Both the position numbers and the translations under genes were made by a program. The notes beneath the pieces were generated by a model. It was not told the origin of the DNA and ran no database searches. It saw nothing but the letters and a program-made list of their open reading frames with translations. DNA of 26,640 nucleotides from Glaciecola sp965658765 (GTDB lineage: Bacteria; Pseudomonadota; Gammaproteobacteria; Enterobacterales; Alteromonadaceae): the NCBI GenBank assembly GCA_965658765.1, contig CBFHTO010000052.1, positions 1-26,640 on the forward strand, given 5' to 3'. Positions 23,819 through 26,640 of this stretch are shown one piece after another. Within the stretch, counting starts at the first letter, position 1. Each line of letters begins with the position of its first letter.

Positions 23819-26371
23819 TTAACTTTTTGGCTCGGGATATAGTTCTTCCCACCATTGCGGTTGCTGTTTTAATTTCATATCGAAATACGACAAAATAGTC
23901 GACCACCATCGCATGCGTCTTTCGCGACTATTGATGTGATGATCATCACCTTGAAACTCAACTAACTCAACATCCTGCCCTAACAGCTTAAGCGCTGTGT
24001 ACATTTGATGACTCTCTCCTACCGGCACATTTGTGTCTGCGTCACCATGAATCAACAATAAAGGGGTAGTAACTTTATCTGCCGCGAATACGGGGCTTTG
24101 TTTTACATAAAAATCGCTTCGATTCCACGGAAAGCTGCCGCGCGTCGCCTGACCTGAATAGCCATAACCCCACCAGCCATACCCCCAATATGACGTTAAA
24201 TTACTGATCCCAGCATGCGAAATAGAAGCAGCAAACATATCAGTCTTTGTCGCTAAATACATGGTCATGAAGCCACCATAAGAGGCACCCATATTGCCAA
24301 GACGTTCGCCATCAACAAATTCGTGAGCATCAACAAAGGCTTTCGTACTTTCTATGATTTCATCCGCAGTGTTAATGCCCCATGCATTTACGTGTCGAGT
24401 CGAAAAGTCTTGACCATAACCAGTTGCTCCAGATGGTTGCAGAACATACACAACGTAGCCTTGTGATGCCCATAAACTAAATGGCCAACGCCCAGTAAAA
24501 CCTCGAGAAACAGGTACGGTACCGCCGTAATAGTAAACAATTGCGGGATATTGTTTTGAGTCGTCGAAGTTGGCTGGATAGTAAACTCGACCATCAATGA
24601 ATTGTCCTGATTTTGTTGTGTAATCCCACTCTTTAAGCTGAATAAAATCAACGTTGGCAAAATCTTGTTTCGCCGAATCAAATAATGTGGATTGTTTTTT
24701 AGCGCCTAGTCGAGCTTTAACTACAATTTGTGGTTTGCTTGCGGTGGTTCCAGCATAAACCAAATCTGCTCGCCGCCCCTGTGAAAGAGTAAATGAGCTT
24801 ATAACATCAACCTGCGTAGAAACTTTTTCAAACTCCTTTTCATCCATATCATAAGTGTACAATTGTCGCCGATCTTGGTCTGTCGCTAGCATGACTAAAT
24901 CGCCATTTGATAGCGCCATACTTTGATTGATCGCAGGGCTAAAGTCTTTTGTCAAAGCTTTTATATTGCCCCGTTCATCCAATAAATAAAGTTGACCATC
25001 GTAGTCGTTTGCAAATCCATCATGACTGATATTCTTACCCAAACCGCCTTTAAAATTCGGGCCGGCGGCGATAACAATACCGTCTTCATGATAATAAGCA
25101 GTATTGAACGTCCTATATTCTCCTAATTCAAGTTCAGTTCCTGTATCAAGATCAATCTCAAACAACTGACTTAAGCCATGAGGTGGTTCTGCATAATCGA
25201 CTGGACTTCTTGAAATCAAAGCTTTCCTAGTATTTTGTTTAATGTCTAGAAGCATGCTAGAAATTGGATTTTTACTGACTTGCTTAAATAATCCAGAGGT
25301 AATATCAAACTTGTGTATTTGCATATTGCCTCGCCAATATGACCAGCGGTCTTCTAGGGCTCTGTAACGTTTTGTAAAGGCATGAGGTTTATCTTCGCTT
25401 TTGTGCCATGTAACAATCAACTCTGAATCACTGAGCCAATCGATACTGCGAATGCCTGAAACGTCACTTGCCAGTTTCTTGATCGACCAATTCTTTCGAT
25501 TGAGTTTAAAAATAGCGTTAGCGTGTGTGAAGATAAGAGACTTGCTATCGTCACTCCAAGCAAGGTTTCGAGGATTCATGGCGTGCCAACGGTAAACAAC
25601 GTCCTGAGAATCAATCTCTATTATTTCGACCATAGTCTCCGGGGAATCTCCGCCGAGGTCATTATAGGAACGTTTCGACCAAATAAGTAATTCACCATCG
25701 GGTGATATATTTAATGAAGCAATCGTTTCGCTATCGTAATATTGCTTCATCGATGCACGTTTGTTTTCAGAGTCATTACCGAACATAAGGGCCTCAGCTT
25801 TTAACTCTAACTCGCCTTTATCTGTATCCTGAATACGCACAATACTTTTGCCGTCATTTTTCTCGTTCAATGCAAGGCTTTCTGAATCATGATCTGCTAT
25901 CCATTCAATAGAAAAGTCGTCCCACGATTCTACTCCAGTGACAATAAGGAGCGCTCTATAATCTTGATTCAGAAGTGAAACTGAATGTTCTTTGTTACCA
26001 ACACAGAGCGATTTGTTAAGATATAAGGCGCTGTGTTCTACGCCGCTAATTCTAAACTTTCCTTTTATAAATTGACGGGCCGAAATAGAAAAACGTAACA
26101 CGTGAGTCCCTTCAACATTGCCGCCAATTTGCGACCAGCTTTTATCCTCGTTAAAAACGATAATCGACTCATTATTATCGAGCTTCTCAGATAGTGTATT
26201 GATAAAGTTCTGTGTAACTTTTTCGAAAAACGGATGCTCATTCAGTGCAGTAGTATTGTTATCAGTATCAAGTGTAACTTTACTAATTAATTGACTTTCA
26301 ATGGTATAAGCAAAACTGCTAATACTCACTAGACACATTACTGCGCTTGCAAAGAGGTTTTTTATTTTCAT
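23819..26371 (-). CDS. Exported S9 family peptidase (acylaminoacyl-peptidase/DPP IV-like, S9C type)
   Basis: An 850-residue protein with a cleavable signal peptide (MCLVSISSFA, cut near residue 22), so periplasmic or secreted. Residues about 25-190 form an extra N-terminal region of beta character that I cannot name, followed by a propeller (about 200-590) with TolB-like repeats such as LNISPDGELLIWSKR and NLAWSDDSKSLIFTHA. The C-terminal alpha/beta-hydrolase domain has GASYGG (Ser697), HGDADTNVPV (Asp779) and GDDHHIN (His811). The Tyr/Trp/Gly-rich stretch SYWGYGWWGYGYSG near 730 is unusual. The family hydrolyses dipeptides or acylated amino acids from peptide N-termini. The region before the start has GAGAAAG as ribosome site and a four-copy 14-bp repeat. 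The family is clear; subfamily and specificity are less so. Confidence 0.9.
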   Translation of the reverse strand: MKIKNLFASAVMCLVSISSFAYTIESQLISKVTLDTDNNTTALNEHPFFEKVTQNFINTLSEKLDNNESIIVFNEDKSWSQIGGNVEGTHVLRFSISARQFIKGKFRISGVEHSALYLNKSLCVGNKEHSVSLLNQDYRALLIVTGVESWDDFSIEWIADHDSESLALNEKNDGKSIVRIQDTDKGELELKAEALMFGNDSENKRASMKQYYDSETIASLNISPDGELLIWSKRSYNDLGGDSPETMVEIIEIDSQDVVYRWHAMNPRNLAWSDDSKSLIFTHANAIFKLNRKNWSIKKLASDVSGIRSIDWLSDSELIVTWHKSEDKPHAFTKRYRALEDRWSYWRGNMQIHKFDITSGLFKQVSKNPISSMLLDIKQNTRKALISRSPVDYAEPPHGLSQLFEIDLDTGTELELGEYRTFNTAYYHEDGIVIAAGPNFKGGLGKNISHDGFANDYDGQLYLLDERGNIKALTKDFSPAINQSMALSNGDLVMLATDQDRRQLYTYDMDEKEFEKVSTQVDVISSFTLSQGRRADLVYAGTTASKPQIVVKARLGAKKQSTLFDSAKQDFANVDFIQLKEWDYTTKSGQFIDGRVYYPANFDDSKQYPAIVYYYGGTVPVSRGFTGRWPFSLWASQGYVVYVLQPSGATGYGQDFSTRHVNAWGINTADEIIESTKAFVDAHEFVDGERLGNMGASYGGFMTMYLATKTDMFAASISHAGISNLTSYWGYGWWGYGYSGQATRGSFPWNRSDFYVKQSPVFAADKVTTPLLLIHGDADTNVPVGESHQMYTALKLLGQDVELVEFQGDDHHINSRERRMRWWSTILSYFDMKLKQQPQWWEELYPEPKS

Positions 26372-26465
26372 TATTCTTTCTCTTTTTTAAAAAACTATTG
26401 TTCAAATTGGCATATGATTATTAATCTAAACCCTTTTTGATTTCGAGGCAATTTAATACAAGCGT

Positions 26466-26521
26466 GAAACCATAGCTCGGAAACAATAGCCTGGAAACCA
26501 TAGCTCGGAAACCATAGCCTG
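26466..26521. repeat. Four tandem 14-bp repeats upstream of the S9C-type peptidase gene
   Basis: Four consecutive 14-bp units: GAAACCATAGCTCG, GAAACAATAGCCTG, GAAACCATAGCTCG and GAAACCATAGCCTG. Units 1 and 3 are identical, and 2 and 4 differ by one base, so the array is also a 28-bp unit repeated twice, suggesting stepwise duplication. It lies 95-150 bp upstream of the peptidase start, in the region expected to hold its promoter. It could be a set of regulator binding sites or a slippage-prone repeat. Confidence 0.9.
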
Positions 26522-26640
26522 ATAGTTAAACGTTTGTAATAATGTCCATTCAGAAAAATATCATTTTTATTACTCCAATAAACCAAAGTCTACTGGACAA
26601 ATTAAATCACGAAGTAAACAATCCCCGATTAAAGAAAATA

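Noticed and set aside
26395..26586. 63-codon minus-strand ORF across the 14-bp repeats
   Set aside because: Its sequence is mostly the translated repeat and AT-rich leader, with no clear Shine-Dalgarno; better explained as upstream region.
1..26640. Defence island, prophage, CRISPR, tRNA or rRNA
   Set aside because: No matching genes, repeats with spacers or conserved RNA sequences were seen; RecD is the housekeeping RecBCD subunit.

Overview
The window looks like chromosomal DNA of a marine gammaproteobacterium, most likely from the order Alteromonadales. This is inferred from the gene families (RecD, a Vibrio/Alteromonas-type NhaD, PntAB, many exported S9/S41/M49 peptidases, a PEP-CTERM-like protein whose tail starts with Ala-Pro), from the moderately AT-rich base composition and from short intergenic spacing. 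No genus can be assigned from sequence alone. I see no rRNA, tRNA, CRISPR array, insertion sequence, prophage gene or recognisable defence system.

Layout. 1-1137 is the 3' end of recD, overlapping by 30 bp the convergent gene for a membrane-bound TPR/GGDEF diguanylate cyclase (to 3087). Then come the sodium/proton antiporter nhaD (3423-4859), a 41-residue single-span membrane protein with a clear ribosome binding site (5000-5125, minus), about 560 bp without a convincing gene, and a lipoprotein of the D-aminoacylase amidohydrolase family (5688-7316). Next, on the minus strand, is a tricorn-type S41 protease split by a one-base frameshift (7444-10700), and then a lipoprotein prolyl oligopeptidase (10956-13175). 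A small two-span membrane protein (13439-13705) precedes the pntAB transhydrogenase operon (13847-16870, minus). The right third holds an M49-like zinc peptidase lipoprotein, an orphan PEP-CTERM-like secreted protein, a membrane-anchored alpha/beta hydrolase, a second lipoprotein prolyl oligopeptidase (plus strand) and an 850-residue exported S9 peptidase (minus), whose upstream region carries a 14-bp tandem repeat.

How it fits together. Six enzymes of peptide or acyl-amino-acid breakdown lie within about 21 kb. All have a signal peptide or lipobox: a D-aminoacylase-like amidohydrolase, a tricorn-like protease, two prolyl oligopeptidases, an M49-like peptidase and an S9C-type peptidase. They are separate transcription units, most bounded by their own terminators, so this is a locus enriched for envelope peptide degradation rather than an operon. 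NhaD (sodium/proton exchange) and PntAB (proton-driven NADPH supply) are housekeeping energetic functions of a marine bacterium.

The strongest anomaly is the frameshift in the tricorn-like gene. It cuts just before the conserved strand containing VRYNGGG and separates the Ser-His pair from the nucleophilic serine. Other points worth checking are the 41-residue membrane protein, the tandem repeat before the last gene, the inverted repeat upstream of the PEP-CTERM-like gene, and unusual metal or active-site residues in the amidohydrolase and the M49-like peptidase.
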